A stretch of 64,000 nucleotides of DNA. It comes from Roseibium sp. HPY-6 (GTDB lineage Bacteria > Pseudomonadota > Alphaproteobacteria > Rhizobiales > Stappiaceae). The position numbers and the translations under genes are program-made. Each line of letters starts with the position of its first letter. The first letter of the stretch is position 1. The notes under the pieces were generated by a model. It was not told the origin of the DNA. It saw nothing but the letters and a program-made list of their open reading frames with translations, and did no database searches. Where the stretch lies: contig NZ_JBEWCD010000001.1 of assembly GCF_040530035.1 (NCBI RefSeq), positions 1,302,001 through 1,366,000 on the forward strand, read 5' to 3'. Shown piece by piece: positions 25,352 to 34,515 of the stretch.

Positions 25352-28300
25352 TCAGATGAACTGAAAATCGTCGTTTTCGAGCGTCACTAGCAACGTGTTT
25401 TGCAGGGTCAGGCTATCGGTTTCGCTCAAAGTGAACACGGTATCGGAGCCTTCCTGAGACGCCGTTGCAAGCACGTCGTCAAAGTCGAATATACCGGCAA
25501 ACGAGATCGAGATCAGATCGCCATCGGCACCAGATACCTCTTCGCCAACGGATGGATCAAAGTCCTGGACAACGTCATTGCCACTGGTGAATACGAAAAT
25601 ATCAAAACCGGCCCCACCGACGAGCAGGTCATTCCCAGCCCCGCCATCCAGCCTGTCGTTTCCAACACCCCCAAACAACTTGTCATTGCCATTCTCGCCC
25701 AGGAGCGTGTCGTTTCCACCTAAGCCGGAAAGCAGATCGTTTCCATCGCGGCCGAAAATACTGTTTGATGCACCGTTGCCCACGATGATATCGGCTGAAT
25801 TCGACCCGACAATGCTCTCAATGCTGACAAGGTCATCATGTTCGATCGTGCCGGACGCAATCCCGGTCGTGAGTGCTGTCCAGCCCAACGATTTGTTGCC
25901 CAGCGAGGTTTCCCAGGACTGATCAAGACGGACATAGATGCCTTCCGCTTCTTGCGAATAGTCCGCCGTATCCGTGCCCTCACCGCCATCAAGCAGGTTT
26001 GAACCACTGCCACCGATCAACCGGTCGTCACCCTCTTCACCAAAGAGGTCATCGTCCCCGCCAAGGCCTGCAACATAGTCGTTGCCGTCGCCTGCGCGAA
26101 CTTCGTTGTTTCCGGCATCACCAACGATCTGGTCGCCGAATGCCGACCCTATGATGTTCTCGATATTCACCAGATCATCATGTTCGATCGTGTTGGCGGC
26201 GATTCCCTGCGTCAGGGCTGCCCATCCAAGCGACTTGTTCGCAAGATCTGTTACCCATCCCTGATCCATGCGGACATAAACAGCGGAGGATTGCAGCGAA
26301 TAGTCGGCAGCATCATTGCCCTCGCCACCATCAAGCAGATTGATGCCGCTACCGTCCTGCAGCCGATCATCCCCTTCGCCGCCCAGAAGATCATCATCTC
26401 CTTCACCGCCATTCAGCGTGTCGTTTCCAAGGCCACCTGAAACGATATCATCACCACCTTCACCACTGATGTCGTCATCATCGGCACCTCCGCGCAAAAG
26501 TTCGTCCTGCTCTGTGCCTGCAACCGGTTCAGAAGGTGCCGGATCATCAGCTGTCGTGAAATTGAAGGTGGACGTGTCCCCTTCAGAGATCCCTTCGAAA
26601 GGATTTCCGTCAAAGTCAACAAATGCACCCTCGGTGATTTCGACATAATAGCGATCGTCAGCCTTCAGATGTTCAGACGGCGTCACGAGAACATCCTTGC
26701 CGTTGAATTGTACGAGCCGTTCATCCGTGACATCGACCGGTGTACGCTCACCGGTATCCCGGTTAACGAGGGTAATGAAACCGCTACCGGCCTCGACCTC
26801 CTCGGTAAATTCGAGAACGAGGGCGCTGTCATTCGGAACGTCGCGTTCGTTGTCCGCTGGCGAGGCTGAAACAAGAAACGGATCTGCGTCTCCCGTGAGT
26901 GAAATTTCGACCGGGAAATAGACCGAACCGTCGGACGAAAAGCCCAGCCTGCCGTCTGAATTCGAGCCCCAGGTAAAGATCGAGCCATCGTCCGCAACCG
27001 CGATCAGCGAGTTCGGTCCGGTATGGAGTTCGACGATGTTGACGTCGTCGAGTTGCGGGATCAGCGTCGGATAGAAGAAGGCATCAGATTCAAGTCCCGG
27101 GTCGCCGTCAAGCCCACCACTCGGGCCTTCGTCATTCGGCCCCCACACGTAGACATCACCGTCTTCAGTCAATGCCGCTCCCCAGCGGGCTCCGCCCTTG
27201 ACCTCAACGACATTGCCCGGAAGTCCGTCCAGTTCGATCGGTGAGAGGACATCCGCAGTATCCGCAGTGAAGGTGCCGTCGCCATTGTCCGTGCCCTGAA
27301 GCAGCTGCCCGTAACGGCTCTCACCCCAGCCGAAGACACGACCGTCGGCTGTTACGGCATAGGAGGTTTTCGTATCCGCAGTAACGGAAATGATGTTGCC
27401 TGGTAGCCCTTCGACCAGGACCGGCTCAACAGACCGGCGCGCAGGTGTGCCGTCATCTTCCAGGGCATCCGGTGATCCAAGCTGTCCGTCAGTGTTGCTG
27501 CCGAAGGCCCAGACCTGACCGTCGGCAGTCAGCGCGAGCGTGAACGCGGTTCCGGACGACACGAGGACGACGGTTTCGTTCGACAATGCTTCCACAACGG
27601 TCGGTTCAAGGCGTTCTTCCTGATCGCCCAGCCCAAGCTGCCCGTTTGAATTCGTTCCCCACGCATAAAGGGTTCCGGTATCGGAAATCGCGTAGGAAAC
27701 ACCATTGCCGTTTTCGATTATGACGATGTTCACATCGTCGAGATCCTCGACCAATGTCGCCGTCGTGCGCGTCTCTTCGTCACCGGTTCCAAGTGGCCCG
27801 CGATTGTTGAAGCCGAAGGCGTAAACGTCACCATCCTCAGTCAGGAAGGTGGTGTGAAGCAGACCGGCCGAAACGGACACGATCTTGCTGTCGAAACCTT
27901 CCGGCATCGCAACTTCAACAGGGGATTTCACGTCAAAACCGGTCGTCCCGATGCCGAGTTGGCCGACGACATTCTCACCGGAGGTGTAGAGTGTGTTTTT
28001 TTCCGTATCCAGGAAGACAGAGAAATGGTTGCCAGCCCCGGCTGTTGCGACGGTGACTTCGGCCTTGCCTTCATAAAACTCGACCGCACGCGGCCTGTTG
28101 AGTTGTCCGTCAAAGTCGGAGGAACCGAAAACGCTGGTTTCACCTTCATCGAGATAGTCGCCGTCACCGTTCAAGTCGCTGAGGCGGACGACGTTGTTCG
28201 CCGCACGGAACGTGTTGGCAGTAAGCGAAAGGTTGCCGTCTTCGTCGGCAGCAACGGAAAAGCCGATCTCAGCGCCGAAGCCCTCTGGCATCGCCGAGGC

Positions 28301-29134
28301 GTTCCAGACTTCAACTGCCTCGGACTGATCGTCGATCTGGCCTGAACCGTCCAGATCTGTCAGCCTGTAGAGCTTCAGCTCTTCACCGAATTCAGGAAAC
28401 CAGGTAAGCGTGTAGAGGGAACCGTCAACGGAAGTGGCGTTGGCGATATCGACCGGTGCGCCGAAATTCATATCGTCGGAAATAAAGGTCGTGACCTCGT
28501 CGTCCTGGATCGTTCCGTCGCCGTTTTTGTCCTCGATCCGGTAGATTGCATCAGTCGCAGCGCCGGTCAGGTCGTTCAGATAGGCGACATCGCCGTCAAA
28601 GCTTATGTCGAACGGAACTGCCGTGTCGATGACGGTCTGCACGTCCAACCAGAGGGTTGCCTCACCCTCGTCGTTTGCGTCTCCGTCTCCATTCAAATCG
28701 ACTGTGCGGTAAATCGCATCCTGGGGCGTCGACGACGTGCCGGCGTTTGTAACGTAGATGGCACCGTCGCCGCCTTCATAGATGCCATTCGGCGTAATCG
28801 TTGAGAACCCGGCGGCGTTTTCCGCCGAAAACCAGACCTTGGCTTCGCCGGCGTCTTGCGCATCGCCGTCATTGTTCAAATCATTCAGTTTGAAGACCGC
28901 ATCGGCAGTGCCGTCACCTATATAGACGGACTTGTCCCTGGACTGATGAACCGTGAAGACATTGTTGGTTGGCAGGGTGAGTCCGGACGCATTGGTCTCA
29001 TCAAAGAAGACCGTCGTCTCGCCTGCACTGCTCGCAGCGCCGTCGCCGTCGAGATCCTGAAGAAGCAAGAGTTGATCCAGGCGCTGGTCTCCGACCAGTA
29101 CGCCGTTTTGAACGCGCGAAATAAGGCGTGCCAT
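25352..29134 (-). CDS. Large secreted RTX protein with RCC1 propeller
   Basis: 1260 residues with no Sec signal, as expected for type I secretion. Order: residues 1-355, six or more Ca-binding DxDGDG-type repeats each followed by an 'AGE..vwf' unit; 365-745, seven RCC1 repeats (pattern 'vyawG.N..GQLG') forming a beta-propeller; 752-862, an Ig-like Big_5 domain (VSASPADNERDVP...LVLEFTEEV); 873-about 1190, RTX nonapeptides (GGxGxDxLx) interrupted by two copies of an about 75-residue module (NLLDGGEG...IEHDDLV.IE.I.GS); then a C-terminal strand section ending in hydrophobic and acidic residues, the type I signal. GGGAG precedes ATG 29134. No secretion genes are adjacent. Likely a surface or released binding protein. 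Confidence 0.88.
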   Translation of the reverse strand: MARLISRVQNGVLVGDQRLDQLLLLQDLDGDGAASSAGETTVFFDETNASGLTLPTNNVFTVHQSRDKSVYIGDGTADAVFKLNDLNNDGDAQDAGEAKVWFSAENAAGFSTITPNGIYEGGDGAIYVTNAGTSSTPQDAIYRTVDLNGDGDANDEGEATLWLDVQTVIDTAVPFDISFDGDVAYLNDLTGAATDAIYRIEDKNGDGTIQDDEVTTFISDDMNFGAPVDIANATSVDGSLYTLTWFPEFGEELKLYRLTDLDGSGQIDDQSEAVEVWNASAMPEGFGAEIGFSVAADEDGNLSLTANTFRAANNVVRLSDLNGDGDYLDEGETSVFGSSDFDGQLNRPRAVEFYEGKAEVTVATAGAGNHFSVFLDTEKNTLYTSGENVVGQLGIGTTGFDVKSPVEVAMPEGFDSKIVSVSAGLLHTTFLTEDGDVYAFGFNNRGPLGTGDEETRTTATLVEDLDDVNIVIIENGNGVSYAISDTGTLYAWGTNSNGQLGLGDQEERLEPTVVEALSNETVVLVSSGTAFTLALTADGQVWAFGSNTDGQLGSPDALEDDGTPARRSVEPVLVEGLPGNIISVTADTKTSYAVTADGRVFGWGESRYGQLLQGTDNGDGTFTADTADVLSPIELDGLPGNVVEVKGGARWGAALTEDGDVYVWGPNDEGPSGGLDGDPGLESDAFFYPTLIPQLDDVNIVELHTGPNSLIAVADDGSIFTWGSNSDGRLGFSSDGSVYFPVEISLTGDADPFLVSASPADNERDVPNDSALVLEFTEEVEAGSGFITLVNRDTGERTPVDVTDERLVQFNGKDVLVTPSEHLKADDRYYVEITEGAFVDFDGNPFEGISEGDTSTFNFTTADDPAPSEPVAGTEQDELLRGGADDDDISGEGGDDIVSGGLGNDTLNGGEGDDDLLGGEGDDRLQDGSGINLLDGGEGNDAADYSLQSSAVYVRMDQGWVTDLANKSLGWAALTQGIAANTIEHDDLVNIENIIGSAFGDQIVGDAGNNEVRAGDGNDYVAGLGGDDDLFGEEGDDRLIGGSGSNLLDGGEGTDTADYSQEAEGIYVRLDQSWETSLGNKSLGWTALTTGIASGTIEHDDLVSIESIVGSNSADIIVGNGASNSIFGRDGNDLLSGLGGNDTLLGENGNDKLFGGVGNDRLDGGAGNDLLVGGAGFDIFVFTSGNDVVQDFDPSVGEEVSGADGDLISISFAGIFDFDDVLATASQEGSDTVFTLSETDSLTLQNTLLVTLENDDFQFI

Positions 29135-29529
29135 GAGAGGCTCCCAAACTGATTGAACATATTTGCCTGGCGAGCCTGCTGGGTGGTTTGGGTCCAATTA
29201 TTTCTCAATGCATGAGTTGTCAATCAACCTTCGATAAAATTTGAATAAAAAATTCAAGTTTAGAATTATTCCATATTTTTCAGATAGATGAACACAGAAT
29301 ACGAATACAGCGTTCGCCACACAGGCGACGGCACACATGTTCTTGCGAACGTTGAGATTTCCGTGCAAAGCCAAACCAAATTCAACGAAACCGTGCCTGG
29401 AACCGGGTTGGAAGACGGGATCAAATCGTAACTTGACGTTGGGGCAATCAACCATCTGAATAAGCACAGGGACCACTGCCGAGACCGCCAGATCTTTGGT
29501 GGGCCCGACACACTGTGGGAGGCGCTGAC
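29135..29529. other. AT-rich intergenic region between RTX and TPR genes
   Basis: About 395 bases with divergent promoters. A short inverted repeat (TTGAA...TTCAA) lies around 29240-29260 in a very AT-rich patch. One 47-codon frame is listed separately. No RNA gene was recognised. Confidence 0.4.
29288..29431 (+). CDS. Possible 47-residue protein, unsupported start
   Basis: A short frame from ATG 29288 to TAA 29429-29431 whose translation looks protein-like (NTEYEYSVRHTGDGTHVLA NVEISV..., alternating polar and hydrophobic as in beta strands). No ribosome binding site is visible and no family is known. It may be a remnant of a longer gene. Confidence 0.25.
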   Translation: MNTEYEYSVRHTGDGTHVLANVEISVQSQTKFNETVPGTGLEDGIKS

Positions 29530-31170
29530 ATGGAATTCGACCTTGGAACCTATTCCCGGAAGGTCTCGACGACCTGTGAGGACGCACAGCGCCTTTTCGA
29601 TAAAGGTCTGGTCTGGCTCTACGGATACAATCACGAGGCCGCAGCAGAGTGTTTTGAAAAAGCCCTTCAGATCGACCCCGAATGTGGCATGGCACATTGG
29701 GGCCTCGCCTATGCCATCGGCCCGAATTACAACAAGCCGTGGGAGTTCTTTGAACCAGACGAGCGCGTTGCCGTTTTGAAGCAGGCCGCGGAGATCGTCG
29801 AGAAAGGCCTTGCTTGCTCCGGCAAGCTGCAGCCCGTCGAAATTGCGTTGATCGAGGCCATCGGCAAACGCTTTCCGGAGGACCCGGCCGTTGAGGACTA
29901 CCTGCCCTGGCATGATGCGTTTGCCGATGCGATGCGTCAGGTGTACTCAGCCCACAGAAGCGACCTCGATGTCGTGACGATTTTTGCAGAAGCGCTGATG
30001 AACCGCTCGCCCTGGCAGCTTTGGGATCTCCCGAACGGTTGTCCGGCAGAAGGAGCGTCCACTCTGGAGGCACAAGCAGCGCTCGAAACCGCCTTTGAAA
30101 GCAATTCTGCCGCATGGGACCATCCGGGTCTTCTGCACATGTATATCCATCTCATGGAAATGTCGCCGACCCCCGAAAAGGCCCTCAAGCACGGCGATCG
30201 TCTCGTCGACCTGGTGCCGGACAGCGGGCATCTGTGCCATATGGCGACCCATATCGATGTCCTTTGCGGCGAATATCAGAATGTTGTCTGGCGCAACCAC
30301 CGGGCCGCACAAGTCGACCGCAAATACGAGGAAATCGCCGGGCCGCAGAATTTCTACACGCTTTACCGCATCCATAACGTCCACTTCGAGGCTTATGGTG
30401 CGATGTTTCTCGGCCAGCCGGAAAAGGCGCTCGCAGCTTCTGAAGAACTGATGCGGATGCTGCCGGATGAAATCGTTCGCTTCATGCCTGATCTGTTTGA
30501 ATCCTTTTATGGAAAGAAGATCCACGTCATGGTCCGCTTCGGCCAGTGGAGCGAAATTCTGGACGAACCGTTCCCTGATGACAGGGAACTCTACTGCTAC
30601 ACCACCGCGGCGATCCATCAGGCACGCGCCGTCGCCCTGGCCAATCTGGGCCGCCTTGACGACGCGGCACAGGAGCGCGAACGCGCGGTTGCTGCAAGAA
30701 AGGCAGTGCCGGAAAGCCGGATGGTCTTCAACAACACTGCAGATGCAGTCCTGGCAATCGGTGAGGCGATGATGGACGGCGAATTTGCCTTCAAGTCCGG
30801 AAAGCGCGACGAAGGGCTGGTACATCTGCGCCGGTCCGTGGAGCTCGACGATGCGCTGCTCTATGACGAACCCTGGGGCTGGATGCAGCCGACACGGCAC
30901 GCCCTTGGCGCTCTGCTTCTGGAAGACAACCGTTTTGAGGAAGCCGAAGCGGTTTACCGCGCGGATCTCGGACTAGACGACACGTTGGCGCGCGCCTGTC
31001 AGCACCCCCAAAATATCTGGAGCCTTCACGGTCTGCATGAGTGCCTGGTCAGACGCGGCGAGCTGACGGAAGCCCGGCATGTCAAGCTGCTGCTGGACAA
31101 GGCGGCTGCCCGCGCAACTGTCCCGGTCCACGCGTCTTGCTATTGCCGCAGCAAGGCCAAGGCGGCGTGA
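29530..31170 (+). CDS. TPR-repeat protein
   Basis: 546 residues. The N-terminus has a clear tetratricopeptide unit (AQRLFDKGLVWLYGYNHEAAAECFEKALQ, then a second helix pair, DPECGMAHWGLAYAIGPNYN), and later units include ARAVALANLGRLDDAAQERERAV and LGALLLEDNRFEEAEAVYRADL. This layout is typical of cytoplasmic TPR proteins of unknown function found in marine bacteria. There is no signal peptide. GGGAGG before ATG 29530 sets the start; GTG 29515 is poorer. It is convergent with the EamA gene. Confidence 0.8.
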   Translation: MEFDLGTYSRKVSTTCEDAQRLFDKGLVWLYGYNHEAAAECFEKALQIDPECGMAHWGLAYAIGPNYNKPWEFFEPDERVAVLKQAAEIVEKGLACSGKLQPVEIALIEAIGKRFPEDPAVEDYLPWHDAFADAMRQVYSAHRSDLDVVTIFAEALMNRSPWQLWDLPNGCPAEGASTLEAQAALETAFESNSAAWDHPGLLHMYIHLMEMSPTPEKALKHGDRLVDLVPDSGHLCHMATHIDVLCGEYQNVVWRNHRAAQVDRKYEEIAGPQNFYTLYRIHNVHFEAYGAMFLGQPEKALAASEELMRMLPDEIVRFMPDLFESFYGKKIHVMVRFGQWSEILDEPFPDDRELYCYTTAAIHQARAVALANLGRLDDAAQERERAVAARKAVPESRMVFNNTADAVLAIGEAMMDGEFAFKSGKRDEGLVHLRRSVELDDALLYDEPWGWMQPTRHALGALLLEDNRFEEAEAVYRADLGLDDTLARACQHPQNIWSLHGLHECLVRRGELTEARHVKLLLDKAAARATVPVHASCYCRSKAKAA

Positions 31171-31201
31171 AGCACGCACCCCGGTACTACGCAAGCTGAT
31201 C

Positions 31202-32077
31202 TTACGAGAACCGTTTCGCGCCGGCAACACAAAGGACGACGAAAACGGTCACCGCAATCATGAGCGGAGGCGTCGGTTCCGACAGCAGGAGGGCTGAAAG
31301 GATCAGGCCGAAGAAAGGCTGGAGCAGTTGCAGCTGACCGACCCCGGCTGTCCCACCCAGTGCGAGCCCCCGGTACCAGAAGAAAAAGCCGATTAACATG
31401 GAAAAAAGCGAGACATAGCCGACGCTGATCCAGACGGGCACCGACAGTCCCGCCAGGGTGTCCGGCTTAAAGAAGAGAGCGAAGACCAGCATCAGGGGCA
31501 GCGCTAGGACGAGGGCCCAGCAGATCACCTGCCAACCGCCGAGGCGCCGGGAAAGCAGCGCCCCTTCCGCGTAACCGAGACCGCAGGCAAGTATCGCCGC
31601 AATCATGAGAGAACCCCCAAGTAGCGAGACGTCGCTGTTTTGCTGAAGCGCGAAACCTGCAACGGCCAGACTGCCCAGCACGGAAAAAATCCAGAACAGT
31701 GGTTCTGGTCTCTTGTCACCGCGCAGAACGCCGAAAATGCCGGTCGCAAGGGGAAGCAGGCCGATGAAGACAATCGAATGGGCTGCTGTGATGTGTTGAA
31801 GCGCAATTGCGGTCAACAGCGGAAAACCGACGACCACACCGGCTGCGACGATCACGAGGGACAAAAGATCGGATCTTTCCGGTCTGGGTTGCTGGAACAC
31901 CATCAGCATCGCAGATCCCAGCAAAGCAGCAATTACAGCCCTCACCGACGTCAGAAACATCGGATCAAGCGCGCCGACTGCAACACGCGTTGCCGGCAGA
32001 GAACCACTGAAGATCAACACCCCCAGGAAGCCGCTGCCCCAACCCGCAAACGAAGTATCTGTCATGCTCAATTTCAT
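31202..32077 (-). CDS. EamA-family (DMT) transporter
   Basis: 291 residues with ten membrane helices in two EamA halves (FLGVLIFSGSLPATRVAV in the first; GYVSLFSMLIGFFFWYRGLALGGTAGVGQLQLLQPFFGLILSALLL in the second, the conserved end of each repeat). Probably a metabolite exporter. It is divergent from a MocR-type PLP regulator, and the two share a 98-base promoter region with an inverted repeat, so the regulator probably controls the exporter. The start is uncertain between 32077 and 32065. Confidence 0.85.
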   Translation of the reverse strand: MKLSMTDTSFAGWGSGFLGVLIFSGSLPATRVAVGALDPMFLTSVRAVIAALLGSAMLMVFQQPRPERSDLLSLVIVAAGVVVGFPLLTAIALQHITAAHSIVFIGLLPLATGIFGVLRGDKRPEPLFWIFSVLGSLAVAGFALQQNSDVSLLGGSLMIAAILACGLGYAEGALLSRRLGGWQVICWALVLALPLMLVFALFFKPDTLAGLSVPVWISVGYVSLFSMLIGFFFWYRGLALGGTAGVGQLQLLQPFFGLILSALLLSEPTPPLMIAVTVFVVLCVAGAKRFS

Positions 32078-32122
32078 GTTTGTTTTTGTAGCGTCGATGG
32101 GATGGCGCCAACAGATACAAAC

Positions 32123-32148
32123 CAGTACAATATGGAAAAACTGTACTG
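32123..32148. promoter_or_regulatory. Inverted repeat in the EamA/MocR divergent promoter
   Basis: CAGTACA (32123-32129) and TGTACTG (32142-32148), 12-base spacer. Likely MocR binding site; a related half (GATACAA) lies just to the left. Confidence 0.6.
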
Positions 32149-32176
32149 CCAATGACATCCATACAGAGAAGGTTTC

Positions 32177-33568
32177 ATGAAGCTGGCCGAACGTCGCAAA
32201 TGGGTCATGGACGACATCAAGCGCCGGATCACGTCCCGGACGATCGCCTCAGGAGACAAGTTGCCGTCCATTCGCAGTTGTGCGGCGCGACTTGACGTTT
32301 CCCCTTCAACCGTTGTGGAGGCCTACGATCTACTGGCCGCGGAAGGTTTGATCCATGCGCGTCGCGGTGCCGGGTTTTTCGTTGCCGACAAGCCGCAACC
32401 CTTTGCGGTCGCGGAAACAGGTCCCCAGCTGGAACGCGAGATAGACCCATTGTGGGTGGCGCGGCAGTCGCTCGACACAGGCGAAGATGTTCCCAAGCCG
32501 GGATGCGGCTGGCTTCCTGCCGACTGGATGCCTGTTGCCAGCTTGCGCAAGGCGATGCGGTCAATGGCAACAGCAGATATCGACATCCTGACAAACTATG
32601 GCAGCGCAAGGGGAGATGCGAAGTTGCGCCGCCTTCTGTCTCAGCGGCTTTACGACCAGGGTGTCGCTGTCGGCCCGGACCAGGTTCTTCTGACTGGTTC
32701 CGGTTCACAGGCGCTGGATCTTGTCTGCCGCATGCTGCTTAGTCCCGGGGACACGGTTCTTGTCGATGATCCTTGCTACTTCAATTTCCAGGCGCTGCTG
32801 CGTGCGCACCAGATATCGATAAGGAGCGTGCCTTATACGCGCACCGGACCTGATCTGGCAAAATTCGAACAAGCTCTGAAAGAGCATCGCCCGCGCCTCT
32901 ATCTGACCAACTCGGCCCTTCACAACCCAACGGGAGCGACGATTTCCGCGCCCATCGCGCACCGCGTGTTGTCGCTTGCCGAAGCGCATGATCTTGTAGT
33001 GGTCGAGGATGATATCTTCGCCGAGTTTGAACCGGAGCTTTCTCCACGTCTTGCTGCACTGGACGGATTGGATCGTGTTCTGAGGGTCGGCAGTTTCTCA
33101 AAGACACTCTCGGCCGCCTGCAGGTGCGGTTACATCGCCGCGCGAACCGACTGGATCGAGGCACTCACCGACATGCAGGTTGCCACCAATTTCAGCGGTC
33201 CCAGCCCCATGGTAGCCGGCCTTCTTCACGCTGTTCTGACCGACGGCAGTTACCGCAAGCACATGGAATCTCTGAAAGCCCGGCTGGTCTCCAGACGCGA
33301 TGAAGTCATCGACCGCCTCGGTGCGCTCGGTATTTCACCATGGGTCATGCCACGGGGTGGCTTCCTTGTCTGGTGTGAGCTTCCGGACGGGCACAACGCA
33401 ACGGAGGTGGCCCGTGCGGCCCTCCAAAAAGGGTTGGTGCTTGCGCCAGGAAACGTCTTTTCCGCAGCGCTGGACAAGGAGACATTCATGCGCTTCAACG
33501 TCAGCCAGATGCAGGACCCGATGTGCTTTGAAATTCTCGCAGACCTCGTCGGAAATGCACGACAGTGA
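32177..33568 (+). CDS. MocR-family regulator (GntR HTH fused to aminotransferase domain)
   Basis: 463 residues. Residues about 1-75 are a GntR winged HTH (VMDDIKRRITSRTIASGDKLPSIRSCAARLDVSPSTVVEAYDLLAAEGLI, with GAGFFV after it), followed by a fold type I aminotransferase domain. Visible are FNFQALLR, TNSALHNPTGATISAP, VEDDIFAEFEP and the PLP lysine in VGSFSKTLSAACRCGY. Such proteins sense PLP-bound amines or amino acids. It is divergently paired with the EamA transporter, its probable target. AGAAGG precedes the start. Confidence 0.9.
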   Translation: MKLAERRKWVMDDIKRRITSRTIASGDKLPSIRSCAARLDVSPSTVVEAYDLLAAEGLIHARRGAGFFVADKPQPFAVAETGPQLEREIDPLWVARQSLDTGEDVPKPGCGWLPADWMPVASLRKAMRSMATADIDILTNYGSARGDAKLRRLLSQRLYDQGVAVGPDQVLLTGSGSQALDLVCRMLLSPGDTVLVDDPCYFNFQALLRAHQISIRSVPYTRTGPDLAKFEQALKEHRPRLYLTNSALHNPTGATISAPIAHRVLSLAEAHDLVVVEDDIFAEFEPELSPRLAALDGLDRVLRVGSFSKTLSAACRCGYIAARTDWIEALTDMQVATNFSGPSPMVAGLLHAVLTDGSYRKHMESLKARLVSRRDEVIDRLGALGISPWVMPRGGFLVWCELPDGHNATEVARAALQKGLVLAPGNVFSAALDKETFMRFNVSQMQDPMCFEILADLVGNARQ

Positions 33569-33624
33569 TCGCGCAAAACCAGCTTTGTTCTGAGGGTCTG
33601 TCTCCACTTATCCGGACTGCGCGT

Positions 33625-34515
33625 TTAAAGGCAATCCAGTTTCCTGCGGATGGTTTCGATCTGTTCCGACGACAGATCGTTGACAGCAAAAACACCCAGC
33701 CTGCCGTTGGCACCGCATTGAATTGTCCGGGTTCCGGATTGAACCATCTCGGGGCGATCCGTGTAGGATATCAGTCCGGATCCAAGGACGGTGTAAAGTC
33801 CATCCGGCTCGGGGTCGGAGAAGAACCCCTCGGCCTGGATGATACCGACCGGAGCATCAAAAAGCGTTGTTTCAAGCCGGCTAGCGTCAATCCCGCCGGG
33901 AATTGGTGTGCCAGTAACATGGGCAAACGCTCCCGAAGAAATGTGTTGAGGATCTATCCCTGCAATTTCGCTGGCTCCTATCCTTGCAGGCAAAACCCCG
34001 TCTGTTTCGAAGAATGTTCCGCTTACCTGGGCAGGTCCTTGCCAGTCCGGCAAGTGCTCGATCGCCGTTACGAGTATGCGCTCCGAACGCCAGAAACCGC
34101 TGACCGCAACCCAATCCCCTTCATTCACTGTAATCGCCAGTGCTCCAAGGTCGATGGTCGTACCCAGGACGCTCAGGGATCCGTCGCCGACCGCTTCCAC
34201 GGGCCCGACAAGTGGAAGCACCTGCCGGATACCGAGCGCCCGCCACGCCTCGCCTTCCAGAGCTGCCACGACTGCCACCGTCTGTCCCGGTTTGAGTGCG
34301 CCAGCGGAAATGTCTGGGACTGACCCCATCACGGGCAAGTCGCTGGCGATTTCAATCTTCTGACCATTGACCAGGATACTGCCGAGTTCAGTGATTTCAC
34401 CCACAATCCCCGTGCCGACGATGCCGCCTTCGCGTTCTTCCTTTTCTTCGGCTAATACCGGGTGCACGCTGAAAACAATGGCAGCAACTGCAATGATACG
34501 GAGGAGCACTGTCAC
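33625..34515 (-). CDS. DUF5666-type exported protein
   Basis: 296 residues, signal peptide MTVLLRIIAVAAIVFSVHPVLAEE. The mature part has repeated short beta domains with the pattern 'GtvteigS.lvNGq.ie' and 'GD.VaVsGfwr...I.Ati', as in DUF5666 proteins (OB-like repeats). There is a Cys pair at the C-terminal end (IQCGANG, RKLDCL). It starts with GTG overlapping the stop of the DUF6502 gene by 4 bases, so the two are translated together. Function unknown. Confidence 0.8.
   Translation of the reverse strand: MTVLLRIIAVAAIVFSVHPVLAEEKEEREGGIVGTGIVGEITELGSILVNGQKIEIASDLPVMGSVPDISAGALKPGQTVAVVAALEGEAWRALGIRQVLPLVGPVEAVGDGSLSVLGTTIDLGALAITVNEGDWVAVSGFWRSERILVTAIEHLPDWQGPAQVSGTFFETDGVLPARIGASEIAGIDPQHISSGAFAHVTGTPIPGGIDASRLETTLFDAPVGIIQAEGFFSDPEPDGLYTVLGSGLISYTDRPEMVQSGTRTIQCGANGRLGVFAVNDLSSEQIETIRRKLDCL

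Noticed and set aside
29198..30115. A 305-codon minus-strand frame across the RTX/TPR intergenic region
   Set aside because: It overlaps the well-supported TPR gene for most of its length and its sequence is Arg/Cys/Pro-rich, typical of noise.
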